Source: Limnomonas spitsbergensis
Taxonomy: Eukaryota; Chlorophyta; Chlorophyceae; Chlamydomonadales
Length of the DNA: 64,000 nucleotides
NCBI GenBank assembly: GCA_037349105.1
Contig: JAYJMM010000009.1
Coordinates: forward strand, 744,001-808,000
Direction of reading: 5' to 3'
The first letter of the stretch is position 1. Each line of letters starts with the position of its first letter. A program made the translations under genes and the position numbers. Shown here one piece after another: positions 1 through 12,212 of this stretch. The notes under the pieces were generated by a model. It was given only the letters and a program-made list of their open reading frames with translations. It was not told the origin of the DNA and made no database searches.

Positions 1-3000
1 CCTAAACCCTAGACGAGCCGCCAGCAAGGCGCCCGCCCCTGCCCTCCCACCCACCGTGGAAGGCTTCGTGGTGTTCAGCAGCTTCAAGGTGGAGCACTTG
101 CTTGGCGCCGTCAGCACGTCAGACAGGCGGAACTCAACGTTTCCAAGAGAATCCTGATGACGATGAGAGCGAGAGGACGGGTAGGAACAACGCACGTGGT
201 CAGACGGGTGCAATAAACCCCTCTCATTGGGATCCCAGGGGGGGTCCCTTTGCCTCAATTCCTCGCTTCCGCAATGCTGCCGCATTCTGGCACGGTGCCG
301 GCGCAATTCCATTGCTCACAGATAGTAATCGCTGCAGCTCGGGCCACAGCAGAGTGCGGCGAGCACTGCAATTGCAGGCAATACCAGTACTCATATAAAT
401 AAATAAACAATAGACCCCTTCAGGCATGGATTAAAGAAGCCACCCATGCGGCCGTAGCACTAGGTGGTCTACCACATGGCCGCAGCCGAGGACATAGTGG
501 CACCCCCTGGTGGTACCACTCACACATTTCTTGAAGTCAACAGTATCCGACTTGTGCCCCTTGTCCACATCCACCACCTCTAGCCGGAACTGCTGGACAG
601 CCTCGAAGTTGTACAAAATCCTTAGTTTCTGCATTGGGAGAGACACGTCACATCAGTCTCACATCAGCTCAGAAATCAGCACAAGACGCAGTCTGAAATT
701 GAAGCACTCGGCTATAATGTTGAACATGGATTCGAGTATCGCTGTGTAAAGGGCCCCGCCTCACTTAGGACTGTCAGTGTCTCCTCTTCATGTCCTCGAC
801 ATACATTAGACTGTCCATTGTACAGATGTACATCACTGTACAACTGTACAGCCTTAGACTCAGTAACATCCCGGGATGCTACTGAAATCCTGGCCCTCTT
901 TAACGGGCCCATAGCCAAAAGCTTGATATGAGAATGAAAGCTTGGTCATGAGTCATCCTTTATCAATTCCACAGCCCTGCCTACGACTGCTCTCGCCACG
1001 CTACAGGTTTCTCACCAATGTACCTTTAAGTAGGCACCAAACCACCCGTAGGGGGTTGCCAGGCGGCCTTCACAGCCCCGGCCAATTGGGACCAAATCTT
1101 GACCGGCCAATGGCCAGTGGTCTGAGCAGCAAGACTTGTTGCCCCACCCTCCCACAGCCGTGGGCCATGGTATAGCTGAACTGTAGCTGAATCTCACTAA
1201 AAGGAACACGCATCCTCACCTTGACGAAGGCCGGGCTTTCGTTGTTGCTGATCACCTCTGTCCTGCAGACCTCCCTCCAACCGAGAGGCGTCTTCTCCAG
1301 GAGGATCGCCATGGGGTCGGACTTGCTGAGAGAAAAAGGAATGAGCAAGCGTGCAAGCGTGCAAGCGTGTAGGTGGCGTTACACACAGCATGGATGCAAG
1401 AAATGATCATGAGAGGCGTCTGCTCCAGGAGGATCGCCATGGGGTCGTACTTGCTGAGAGAAAAAGGAATGAGCAAGCGTGCAAGCGTGCAGGTGGTGTT
1501 ACACACAGCATGGATGCAAGAAACGATCATGAGAGGCGTCTGATCCAGGAGGATCGCCATGGGGTAGGACTTGCTGAGAGAAAAAGGAATGAGCAAGCGT
1601 GCAAGCGTGCAGGTGGTGTTACACACAGCATGGATGCAAGAAACGATCATGAGAGGCGTCTGATCCAGGAGGATCGCCATGGGGTCGGACTTGCTGAGAG
1701 AAAATGGAATGAGCAAGCGTGCAAGCGTGCAGGTGGTGTTACACACAGCATGGATGCAAGAAACGATCATGAGAGGCGTCTGATCCAGGAGGATCGCAAT
1801 GGGGTAGGACTTGCTGAGAGGAAGGAATGGGCAAGCGTGCAAGCATGCAGGGGGTGTTACACACAGCATGGATGCAAGAAACGATCATGAGAGGCGTCTG
1901 ATCCAGGAGGATCGCCATGGGGTAGGACTTGCTGAGAGGAAGGAATGGGCAAGCGTGCAAGCATGCAGGTGGTGTTACACACAGCATGGATGCAAGAAAC
2001 GATCATGAGAGGCGTCTGATCCAGGAGGATCGCCATGGGGTAGGACTTGCTGAGAGGAAGGAATGGGCAAGCGTACAAGCATGCAGGGGGTGTTACACAC
2101 AGCATGGATGCAAGAAACGATCATGAGAGGCGTCTGCTCCAGGAGGATCGCCATGGGGTAGGACTTGCTGAGAGGAAGGAATGGGCAAGCGTGCAAGCGT
2201 GTAGGGGGTGTTACACACAGCATGGATGCAAGAAACGATCATGAGAGGCGTCTGATCCAGGAGGATCGCCATGGGGTAGGACTTGCTGAGAGGAAGGAAT
2301 GGGCAAGCGTGCAAGCGTGTAGGGGGTGTTACACACAGCATGGATGCAAGAAACGATCATGAGAGGCGTCTGATCCAGGAGGATCGCCATGGGGTAGGAC
2401 TTGCTGAGAGGAAGGAATGGGCAAGCGTGCAAGCGTGTAGGGGGTGTTACACACAGCATGGATGCAAGAAACGATCATGAGAGGCGTCTGATCCAGGAGG
2501 ATCGCCATGGGGTAGGACTTGCTGAGAGGAAGGAATGGGCAAGCGTGCAAGCGTGCAGGGGGTGTTACACACAGCATGGATGCAAGAAACGATCATGAGA
2601 GGCGTCTGATCCAGGAGGATCGCCATGGGGTAGGACTTGCTGAGAGGAAGGAATGGGCAAGCGTGCAAGCGTGTAGGGGGTGTTACACACAGCATGGATG
2701 CAAGAAACGATCATGAGAGGCGTCTGATCCAGGAGGATCGCCATGGGGTAGGACTTGCTGAGAGGAAGGAATGGGCAAGCGTGCAAGCGTGTAGGGGGTG
2801 TTACACACAGCATGGATGCAAGAAACGATCATGAGAGGCGTCTGATCCAGGAGGATCGCCATGGGGTCAGACTTGCTGAGAGGAAAAGGAATGGGCAAGC
2901 GTGCAAGCGTGTAGGGGGTGTTACACACAGCATGGATGCAAGAAACGATCATGAGAGGCGTCTGATCCAGGAGGATCGCCATGGGGTAGGACTTGCTGAG

Positions 3001-6000
3001 AGGAAAAGGAATGGGCAAGCGTGCAAGCGTGCAGGTGATGTTACACACAGCATGGATGCAAGAAACGATCATGAGAGGCATCTGATCCAGGAGGATCGCC
3101 ATGGGGTAGGACTTGCTGAGAGGAAAAGGAATGGGCAAGCATGCAAGCATGCAGGTGGTGTTACACACAGCATGGATGCAAGAAACGATCATGAGAGGCG
3201 TCTGCTCCAGGAGGATCGCCATGGGGTAGGACTTGCTGAGAGGAAGGAATGGGCAAGCGTGCAAGCGTGTAGGTAGTGTTACACACAGCATGGATGCAAG
3301 AAACGATCATGAGAGGCGTCTGATCCAGGAGGATCGCCATGGGGTAGGACTTGCTGAGAGGAAGGAATGGGCAAGCGTGCAAGCGTGCAGGGGGTGTTAC
3401 ACACAGCATGGATGCAAGAAACGATCATGAGAGGCGTCTGATCCAGGAGGATCGCCATGGGGTAGGACTTGCTGAGAGGAAGGAATGGGCAAGCGTGCAA
3501 GCGTGTAGGGGGTGTTACACACAGCATGGATGCAAGAAACGATCATGAGAGGCGTCTGATCCAGGAGGATCGCCATGGGGTCAGACTTGCTGAGAGGAAA
3601 AGGAATGGGCAAGCGTGCAAGCGTGTAGGGGGTGTTACACACAGCATGGATGCAAGAAACGATCATGAGAGGCGTCTGATCCAGGAGGATCGCCATGGGG
3701 TCAGACTTGCTGAGAGGAAAAGGAATGGGCAAGCGTGCAAGCGTGCAGGTGATGTTACACACAGCATGGATGCAAGAAACGATCATGAGAGGCGTCTGAT
3801 CCAGGAGGATCGCCATGGGGTAGGACTTGCTGAGAGGAAAAGGAATGGGCAAGCATGCAAGCATGCAGGTGGTGTTACACACAGCATGGATGCAAGAAAC
3901 GATCATGAGAGGCGTCTGATCCAGGAGGATCGCCATGGGGTAGGACTTGCTGAGAGGAAGGAATGGGCAAGCGTGCAAGCGTGTAGGTAGTGTTACACAC
4001 AGCATGGATGCAAGAAACGATCATGAGAGGCGTCTGATCCAGGAGGATCGCCATGGGGTAGGACTTGCTGAGAGGAAGGAATGGGCAAGCGTGCAAGCGT
4101 GTAGGGGGTGTTACACACAGCATGGATGCAAGAAACGATCATGAGAGGCGTCTGATCCAGGAGGATCGCCATGGGGTAGGACTTGCTGAGAGGAAGGAAT
4201 GGGCAAGCGTGCAAGCGTGTAGGGGGTGTTACACACAGCATGGATGCAAGAAACGATCATGAGAGGCGTCTGATCCAGGAGGATCGCCATGGGGTAGGAC
4301 TTGCTGAGAGGAAGGAATGGGCAAGCGTGCAAGCGTGTAGGGGGTGTTACACACAGCATGGATGCAAGAAACGATCATGAGAGGCGTCTGATCCAGGAGG
4401 ATCGCCATGGGGTCAGACTTGCTGAGAGGAAAAGGAATGGGCAAGCGTGCAAGCGTGCAAGCGTGTAGGGGGTGTTACACACAGCATGGATGCAAGAAAC
4501 GATCATGAGAGGCGTCTGATCCAGGAGGATCGCCATGGGGTCAGACTTGCTGAGAGGAAAAGGAATGGGCAAGCGTGCAGGTGGTGTTACACACAGCATG
4601 GATGCAAGAAACGATCATGAGAGGCGTCTGCTCCAGGAGGATCGCCATGGGGTAGGACTTGCTGAGAGGAAGGAATGGGCAAGCGTGCAAGCGTGTAGGT
4701 AGTGTTACACACAGCATGGATGCAAGAAACGATCATGAGAGGCGTCTGATCCAGGAGGATCGCCATGGGGTAGGACTTGCTGAGAGGAAGGAATGGGCAA
4801 GCGTGCAAGCGTGCAGGGGGTGTTACACACAGCATGGATGCAAGAAACGATCATGAGAGGCGTCTGATCCAGGAGGATCGCCATGGGGTAGGACTTGCTG
4901 AGAGGAAGGAATGGGCAAGCGTGCAAGCGTGTAGGGGGTGTTACACACAGCATGGATGCAAGAAACGATCATGAGAGGCGTCTGATCCAGGAGGATCGCC
5001 ATGGGGTCAGACTTGCTGAGAGGAAAAGGAATGGGCAAGCGTGCAAGCGTGTAGGGGGTGTTACACACAGCATGGATGCAAGAAACGATCATGAGAGGCG
5101 TCTGATCCAGGAGGATCGCCATGGGGTCAGACTTGCTGAGAGGAAAAGGAATGGGCAAGCGTGCAAGCGTGCAGGTGATGTTACACACAGCATGGATGCA
5201 AGAAACGATCATGAGAGGCGTCTGATCCAGGAGGATCGCCATGGGGTAGGACTTGCTGAGAGGAAAAGGAATGGGCAAGCATGCAAGCATGCAGGTGGTG
5301 TTACACACAGCATGGATGCAAGAAACGATCATGAGAGGCGTCTGATCCAGGAGGATCGCCATGGGGTAGGACTTGCTGAGAGGAAGGAATGGGCAAGCGT
5401 GCAAGCGTGTAGGTAGTGTTACACACAGCATGGATGCAAGAAACGATCATGAGAGGCGTCTGATCCAGGAGGATCGCCATGGGGTAGGACTTGCTGAGAG
5501 GAAGGAATGGGCAAGCGTGCAAGCGTGTAGGGGGTGTTACACACAGCATGGATGCAAGAAACGATCATGAGAGGCGTCTGATCCAGGAGGATCGCCATGG
5601 GGTAGGACTTGCTGAGAGGAAGGAATGGGCAAGCGTGCAAGCGTGTAGGGGGTGTTACACACAGCATGGATGCAAGAAACGATCATGAGAGGCGTCTGAT
5701 CCAGGAGGATCGCCATGGGGTAGGACTTGCTGAGAGGAAGGAATGGGCAAGCGTGCAAGCGTGTAGGGGGTGTTACACACAGCATGGATGCAAGAAACGA
5801 TCATGAGAGGCGTCTGATCCAGGAGGATCGCCATGGGGTCAGACTTGCTGAGAGGAAAAGGAATGGGCAAGCGTGCAAGCGTGCAAGCGTGTAGGGGGTG
5901 TTACACACAGCATGGATGCAAGAAACGATCATGAGAGGCGTCTGATCCAGGAGGATCGCCATGGGGTCAGACTTGCTGAGAGGAAAAGGAATGGGCAAGC

Positions 6001-9000
6001 GTGCAGGTGGTGTTACACACAGCATGGATGCAAGAAACGATCATGAGAGGCGTCTGATCCAGGAGGATCGCCATGGGGTAGGACTTGCTGAGAGGAAAAG
6101 GAATGGGCAAGCATGCAAGCATGCAGGTGGTGTTACACACAGCATGGATGCAAGAAACGATCATGAGAGGCGTCTGCTCCAGGAGGATCGCCATGGGGTA
6201 GGACTTGCTGAGAGGAAGGAATGGGCAAGCGTGCAAGCGTGTAGGTAGTGTTACACACAGCATGGATGCAAGAAACGATCATGAGAGGCGTCTGATCCAG
6301 GAGGATCGCCATGGGGTAGGACTTGCTGAGAGGAAGGAATGGGCAAGCGTGCAAGCGTGTAGGGGGTGTTACACACAGCATGGATGCAAGAAACGATCAT
6401 GAGAGGCGTCTGATCCAGGAGGATCGCCATGGGGTCAGACTTGCTGAGAGGAAAAGGAATGGGCAAGCGTGCAAGCGTGCAGGTGGTGTTACACACAGCA
6501 TGGATGCAAGAAACGATCATGAGAGGCGTCTGATCCAGGAGGATCGCCATGGGGTAGGACTTGCTGAGAGGAAGGAATGGGCAAGCGTGCAAGCGTGTAG
6601 GGGGTGTTACACACAGCATGGATGCAAGAAACGATCATGAGAGGCGTCTGATCCAGGAGGATCGCCATGGGGTAGGACTTGCTGAGAGGAAGGAATGGGC
6701 AAGCGTGCAAGCGTGTAGGGGGTGTTACTCACAGCATGGATGCAAGAAACGATCATGAGAGGCGTCTGATCCAGGAGGATCGCCATGGGGTAGGACTTGC
6801 TGAGAGGAAAAGGAATGGGCAAGCGTGCAAGCGTGCAGGTGATGTTACACACAGCATGGATGCAAGAAACGATCATGAGAGGCATCTGATCCAGGAGGAT
6901 CGCCATGGGGTAGGACTTGCTGAGAGGAAAAGGAATGGGCAAGCATGCAAGCATGCAGGTGGTGTTACACACAGCATGGATGCAAGAAACGATCATGAGA
7001 GGCGTCTGATCCAGGAGGATCGCAATGGGGTAGGACTTGCTGAGAGGAAGGAATGGGCAAGCGTGCAAGCGTGTAGGTAGTGTTACACACAGCATGGATG
7101 CAAGAAACGATCATGAGAGGCGTCTGATCCAGGAGGATCGCCATGGGGTAGGACTTGCTGAGAGGAAGGAATGGGCAAGCGTGCAAGCGTGTAGGGGGTG
7201 TTACACACAGCATGGATGCAAGAAACGATCATGAGAGGCGTCTGATCCAGGAGGATCGCCATGGGGTCAGACTTGCTGAGAGGAAATGGAATGGGCAAGC
7301 GTGCAAGCGTGTAGGGGGTGTTACACACAGCATGGATGCAAGAAACGATCATGAGAGGCGTCTGATCCAGGAGGATCGCCATGGGGTCAGACTTGCTGAG
7401 AGGAAAAGGAATGGGCAAGCGTGCAGGTGGTGTTACACACAGCATGGATGCAAGAAACGATCATGAGAGGCGTCTGATCCAGGAGGATCGCCATGGGGTA
7501 GGACTTGCTGAGAGGAAAAGGAATGGGCAAGCATGCAAGCATGCAGGTGGTGTTACACACAGCATGGATGCAAGAAACGATCATGAGAGGCGTCTGCTCC
7601 AGGAGGATCGCCATGGGGTAGGACTTGCTGAGAGGAAGGAATGGGCAAGCGTGCAAGCGTGTAGGTAGTGTTACACACAGCATGGATGCAAGAAACGATC
7701 ATGAGAGGCGTCTGATCCAGGAGGATCGCCATGGGGTAGGACTTGCTGAGAGGAAGGAATGGGCAAGCGTGCAAGCGTGTAGGGGGTGTTACACACAGCA
7801 TGGATGCAAGAAACGATCATGAGAGGCGTCTGATCCAGGAGGATCGCCATGGGGTAGGACTTGCTGAGAGGAAGGAATGGGCAAGCGTGCAAGCGTGTAG
7901 GGGGTGTTACACACAGCATGGATGCAAGAAACGATCATGAGAGGCGTCTGATCCAGGAGGATCGCCATGGGGTAGGACTTGCTGAGAGGAAGGAATGGGC
8001 AAGCGTGCAAGCGTGTAGGGGGTGTTACACACAGCATGGATGCAAGAAACGATCATGAGAGGCGTCTGATCCAGGAGGATCGCCATGGGGTAGGACTTGC
8101 TGAGAGGAAGGAATGGGCAAGCGTGCAAGCGTGTAGGGGGTGTTACACACAGCATGGATGCAAGAAACGATCATGAGAGGCGTCTGATCCAGGAGGATCG
8201 CCATGGGGTAGGACTTGCTGAGAGGAAGGAATGGGCAAGCGTGTAGGTAGTGTTACACACAGCGTGGATGCAAGAAACGATCATGAGAGGCGTCTGATCC
8301 AGGAGGATCGCCATGGGGTAGGACTTGCTGAGAGGAAGGAATGGGCAAGCGTGCAAGCGTGTAGGGGGTGTTACACACAGCATGGATGCAAGAAACGATC
8401 ATGAGAGGCGTCTGATCCAGGAGGATCGCCATGGGGTAGGACTTGCTGAGAGGAAGGAATGGGCAAGCGTGTAGGTAGTGTTACACACAGCGTGGATGCA
8501 AGAAACGATCATGAGAGGCGTCTGATCCAGGAGGATCGCCATGGGGTAGGACTTGCTGAGAGGAAGGAATGGGCAAGCGTGCAAGCGTGTAGGGGGTGTT
8601 ACACACAGCATGGATGCAAGAAACGATCATGAGAGGCGTCTGATCCAGGAGGATCGCCATGGGGTAGGACTTGCTGAGAGGAAGGAATGGGCAAGCGTGT
8701 AGGTAGTGTTACACACAGCGTGGATGCAAGAAACGATCATGAGAGGCGTCTGATCCAGGAGGATCGCCATGGGGTAGGACTTGCTGAGAGGAAGGAATGG
8801 GCAAGCGTGCAAGCGTGCAGGTGGTGTTACACACAGCATGGATACAAGAAACGATCATGAGAGGCGTCTGCTCCAGGAGGATCGCCATGGGGTCAGACTT
8901 GCTGAGAGAAAGGGATGAGCAAGCGTGCAAGCGTGCAGGTGGTGTTACACACAGCATGGATGCAAGAAACGATCATGAGAGGCGTCTGATCCAGGAGGAT

Positions 9001-10186
9001 CGCCATGGGGTCGGACTTGCTGAGAGGAAGGGATGGGCAAGCGTGCAAGCGTGTAGGGGGTGTTACACACAGCATGGATGCAAGAAACAATCATGAGAGG
9101 CGTCTGATCCAGGAGGATCGCCATGGGGTCGGACTTGCTGAGAGAAAATGGAATGAGCAAGCGTGCAAGCGTGCAGGTGGTGTTACTCACAGCATGGATG
9201 CAAGAAATGATCATGAGAGGCGTCTGCTCCAGGAGGATCGCCATGGGGTCGGACTTGCTGAGAGAAAAAGGAATGAGCAAGCGTGCAAGCGTGCAGGTGG
9301 TGTTACACACAGCATGGATGCAAGAAACGATCATGAGAGGCGTCTGATCCAGGAGGATCGCCATGGGGTCGGACTTGCTGAGAGGAAGGGATGGGCAAGC
9401 GTGCAAGCGTGTAGGGGGTGTTACACACAGCATGGATGCAAGAAACGATCATGAGAGGCGTCTGATCCAGGAGGATCGCCATGGGGTCGGACTTGCTGAG
9501 AGGAAGGGATGGGCAAGCGTGTAGGTGGTGTTACAAATAACATGGGGTCAGACTTGCTGAGAGAAAAAGGGGATGAGCAGGCGTGCAGGCGGGTGCAGGT
9601 GGTGTTAAAAGAGCATGGATGCAAGAAACAATCGTGACAGGTGTAGGAATATAGATTAGGCATCAAATGGAAATCAGTGGATGCTGTTCCTTGTTCCATG
9701 ATGGACGCGTCTCTGCGCCCTTGTTCTGGAGTTAGATGCGGCGGGATCGGGGTGTTAGACTCCCCCCCTTTAAGCGAGGTGTTGAGATGCATTAGAATCA
9801 GTCCCCATGTTACTGATGTAGGTCAGACATGGCAACGGTGCGCACGCGGCCACGGCCCAGGCCGCATGGTTCCCTTAACCCTCACGTCCCTGCGGAGCGT
9901 AGTCTTTCTTTCCTTCTATAGGTCAGAATTAACTCCCCATAAGCGAGGTGTTTGGATGCAGTAGAATCAGGCACCATGTTACTGATATAGGTCAGACTCA
10001 CGAGAATGTGTCTGCTGTCCGCAAGTTGAAGCATGAGACCTGGACCTCCACCCATGAGGAATATGCATTGGATCCAGTCACCAACGCCACTGCATCCGCT
10101 GCATCTCTTGACCTAGGAGAGGAAGCCCCTTGCTCCCCGCCTGTCGCATATTTACTCTGCACGTCTTGAGAAGACACACAGCCCAT
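1..10186 (-). CDS. Copine, N-terminal part (first C2 domain), 3' end beyond the window
   Basis: Copines are Ca2+-dependent phospholipid-binding proteins with two C2 domains and a vWA-like domain; plant members (BONZAI) act at the plasma membrane. Four minus-strand exons with consistent phases are visible: 10186-10002, 1325-1220, 628-524 and 153-55. Exon 1 starts MGCVSS, a plausible N-myristoylation/palmitoylation signal as in plant copines, and ends in the first C2 strand (VEVQVSCFNLRTADTFS after splicing). Exon 2 continues with KSDPMAILLE and RTEVISNN, the copine C2A signature region; exon 3 has YNFEAVQQFRLEVVDVD; exon 4 has LGNVEFRLSDVL. Donors are GTGAGT, GTGAGG, GTGAGT and GTGGGT. The start is chosen because it gives the MGC N-terminus at the expected distance from the C2 domain. 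The second C2 and vWA-like domains would lie left of the window. Intron 1 (8.7 kb) is almost wholly a tandem array derived from exon 2. Family call is firm. Confidence 0.9.
1335..9540 (-). repeat. Tandem array (~69 copies, 118-120 bp) of the copine exon-2 acceptor edge
   Basis: Each unit, read on the minus strand, carries a pyrimidine tract, a CTCAG acceptor and about 43 bases of copine exon 2 (the KSDPMAILLE segment), then diverges into unique repeat sequence with no donor site. The genuine exon adjoins the array at 1220-1325. Units are mostly 118 or 120 bp, with some of 110 bp. Both strands are often open, giving meaningless 40-residue repeat ORFs. Higher-order structure is clear: a block of about 1,426 bp (12 units) is repeated (for example around 3397 and 4823), another block recurs after about 1,420 bp (5967 and 7387), and near 8171-8840 a 228-bp two-unit repeat occurs three times. 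Units nearest 1335 and 9540 are the most divergent, as in arrays homogenised from the centre. Confidence 0.93.
9748..9835 (-). repeat. Echo of the copine exon-1 donor region
   Basis: This stretch is a diverged copy of 9925-10005, the segment just inside intron 1 beginning at the exon-1 donor. Both contain a shared run around AAGCGAGGTGTT followed by CATGTTACTGAT and GTAGGTCAGAC-like sequence. It is one of the junction copies described for several genes in this window. Confidence 0.6.
9837..9915 (-). repeat. Dispersed ~80-bp SINE-like repeat, copy 1
   Basis: Same family as copies at about 24640-24720, 24920-25012, 43455-43535 and 47513-47575 (plus) and 53545-53632 (minus). In the plus orientation it reads a purine-rich GAAGGAAGAAAG lead, a short CTACGCCCC...GGGGCG stem, GTTAAGGAAACAG, then CCACATCCGCGCCGTTACC. 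Copies lie in introns of three different genes, so it is mobile or was mobile. No coding capacity. Confidence 0.6.
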
Positions 10187-10639
10187 CCAGGCATCCGCTG
10201 TTGAATACGGCAGTCAAGGGGCGTTAAATGGTCGGGTGATTCTCAGTGGGTTTCAGTGAGCGCTTATGATGTTATTGGGAAGAGAGGAACGAACGCTGGA
10301 ATAGCTAGTTGTTTGTGAAAGAGAAAGGAAGGTGAGACGCAGGTGCGTGCTGTATACGGCACCGGCTGCCAACAACTTGACTCGACGAAATCGAACTCTG
10401 CGAACAGCAGCCGTCCATTTGATGTCAGGCCTGATCTCGGCGAGCGTAGGCAGGACACACAGTTGCCAGGATCGAACAAATGGCCCGTGACGTGTCCAAC
10501 TACGTCGTCATTACGTCGGGCCTGACCACGACCGACCGTCCATCGTGACAGACCTGCAGCTTGCAGTTCGACAGAACTCAGGAGGGCGCACATGGTGCAC
10601 TGAGCTGATGGGGCCACTAGGGGAGTTGGATCGCGGAGC

Positions 10640-11165
10640 TATTGTCCCCAAACTGTGTCAGGCAATCCTTCACCTGCAGCCGCCCCCTGTCTCAGAGGTG
10701 CTACAGCTACTGGACTAAGCCTACCAACCAGCAGTCCAGCACAGCTGGAGGCGACTGGCAGAGGAGACCCCGGGGACCCCATTACCAAGCACAGGTCTGC
10801 AGCCGCCTACCACAACTGGTTCCAGCCCACGGCGGGCGCCGTACAGGCACATGCTGGAAGCCACACCAGCAACTGGGTGTGCTTGTCAATGACATTACAC
10901 CTCTGGGCAAGGTAAGTGGGAAAGAAGGAGAAGAACACAATCTAGAACGAAAGAAGCACTGGGTGTGGAAGTCGTGGTTGAAACCGTTGAGGCATGGACG
11001 TTCTCAGAGACTGGAACATTCTTCGCCTTTCCTTTCCAGCCTTTTGTCTGTCCCTTCACTTTTCTTACCCCTTTTCCTCTTTTTTTTCTGCCCCTTCTAG
11101 TTAGGTGCCCATGCAGCTGAGCCTTTTTTCAGTAAGGCCCAGAGGTGTAATGTCATTGGCTTCTG
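10640..11165 (+). mobile_element. LINE-like retrotransposon, 3' fragment (a)
   Basis: The reading frames here match those of the better preserved minus-strand copy at 61883-62434 (shared PNCVRQS start, then HRAQVCSRL-like residues and a GGRR stretch), followed by a pyrimidine-rich 3' UTR and the family's conserved 3' tail (11101-11160), ending GGCCCAGAGGTGTAATGTCATTG. Frames are broken and the middle is deleted. Confidence 0.7.
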
Positions 11166-11169
11166 TGCG

Positions 11170-11667
11170 CACCACCTTCCTGGTTGAGGCTCGGTGCGGT
11201 TGACACGGCTGACATCAGAGGACGGTGTAGTGGTCAACAGCGTGAGACATGCTGCCGACAGCGGTGCTGAGCAAGGGGAGATGGCGAGCATGTGGAGGAT
11301 GCGCAATATGAAGGCTGCCAGTGTCCTTGCGTCAAGGACCAACTTAGGTAGGGGGGTTGGGCGGGCCCCCTGGAAGGCGCCATGAAGTTTCATCTGTTGT
11401 ACCGAAGCAGGCTTGGATGGGAGGCCCTGGTTTTTGTGGACGACGAGGTAGATATCATTGAGGCGTAGTCGTTCTCGGAGGCTGGACTTCCCTTTGTCTT
11501 TATTTCCAGTCATTTGTCAGTCCCTTCACTTTATTTCTCACTTTTCCTCCTTTTCCCCCCCTGCCCCATTGTTTCTGTTTCGTTCTTTCCTCCCAACCCT
11601 TAAGTTAGGCGCCCACGCGGCCAAGCCTTTTGAGCAGGGCCCAGAGGTGTAACGTCGTTGACCTAAA
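11170..11667 (+). mobile_element. LINE-like retrotransposon, 3' fragment (b)
   Basis: This piece holds the C-terminal zinc-knuckle region in broken frames (11190-11340), the conserved C-terminus ending WEALVFVDDEVDIIEA and stop at 11467, a pyrimidine-rich 3' UTR and the family tail at 11605-11665. It directly follows fragment (a), suggesting nested or tandem insertion of the same family. Confidence 0.72.
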
Positions 11668-12060
11668 CTAGGGCAGGGACTACCACAGCAAGGGACACTG
11701 CCCTTAAGGCAAATATCGGAGCTGACTAAATAAAAGCAACACAAATTAATTGCCGTCACCAACCCAAGTCACCCCAGGCGGCAAGTTGAGCTGCGAGGCT
11801 GCGTCCTCACCCTCTTCCTGCACCCAAAGAAGGGATGGGATGGGGGCGCCTTCTGCCATCCAGAGGGGACTGAAGCCGGAGACACAAAGTCTTGCCGAAA
11901 ATACCAGACATGTACTACAGCAGCCCGGTGGGAGGCACGGCACACAAACTTGGTTTGCTCATTCACCACTGTCAGAGAAGGGGGGGGAGGCTGTGACTAA
12001 AAACTGGGAGTAATTTATAGATTACAGTAGAGAAAGATTTTACTATATTCTCTTTTTTTT
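11668..12060. other. Intergenic stretch with no recognised gene
   Basis: No conserved protein or repeat is recognised. The 3' end (12012-12060) is AT-rich, has TATA-like sequences (TTTATAG, CTATATTC) and closes with an eight-T run; it may supply a promoter for the tRNA locus that follows (inference). Confidence 0.4.
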
Positions 12061-12110
12061 CACGTAGACACATCGAGTATCTCCATAGTGATCGGACCAT
12101 TGTCCGAGTC

Positions 12111-12189
12111 AGGCAGGGGTCACCAGTTCGAAACTGGTTGGGGGCATTGCCGCCTCCATAGCTCAGTTGGTTAGAGCACTGCTCTCATA
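12111..12189 (+). tRNA. Candidate permuted elongator tRNA-Met(CAU) gene, 3' half before 5' half
   Basis: The 5' half (12152-12189) reads acceptor GCCTCCA, TA, D-arm GCTC/GAGC with AGTTGGTTA loop, anticodon stem CTGCT and loop start CTCATA. The 3' half lies upstream (12111-12146): A, GGCAG, variable loop GGGTC, T-arm ACCAG-TTCGAAA-CTGGT, acceptor TGGGGGC and discriminator A. Joined at 37/38 they make a 74-nt tRNA with a 7-bp acceptor stem (one G-U), a 4-bp D stem and 5-bp T stem, a 5-bp anticodon stem (one G-U), loop CTCATAA, and perfect A-box (TAGCTCAGTTGG) and near-perfect B-box motifs. Five bases (TTGCC) separate the halves. A 7-bp helix can join leader 12077-12083 to trailer 12193-12199, and TTTT at 12201-12204 is a Pol III-type terminator. 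T54 and the G1-C72 pair point to the elongator. Permuted tRNA genes are known in red algae and prasinophytes. Processing is not proven here. Confidence 0.75.
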
Positions 12190-12212
12190 AAAGAGATACA
12201 TTTTGCACGTGC

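Noticed and set aside
1..14. Chromosome-end telomere at the left edge
   Set aside because: Only one CCCTAAA-like unit, placed inside the copine intron; the gene continues past the edge.
1335..9540. Dozens of 65-202-residue open frames on both strands with a 40-residue repeat
   Set aside because: They follow solely from the 118-120-bp array; only 43 bases per unit match a real exon and no unit has a donor or start context.
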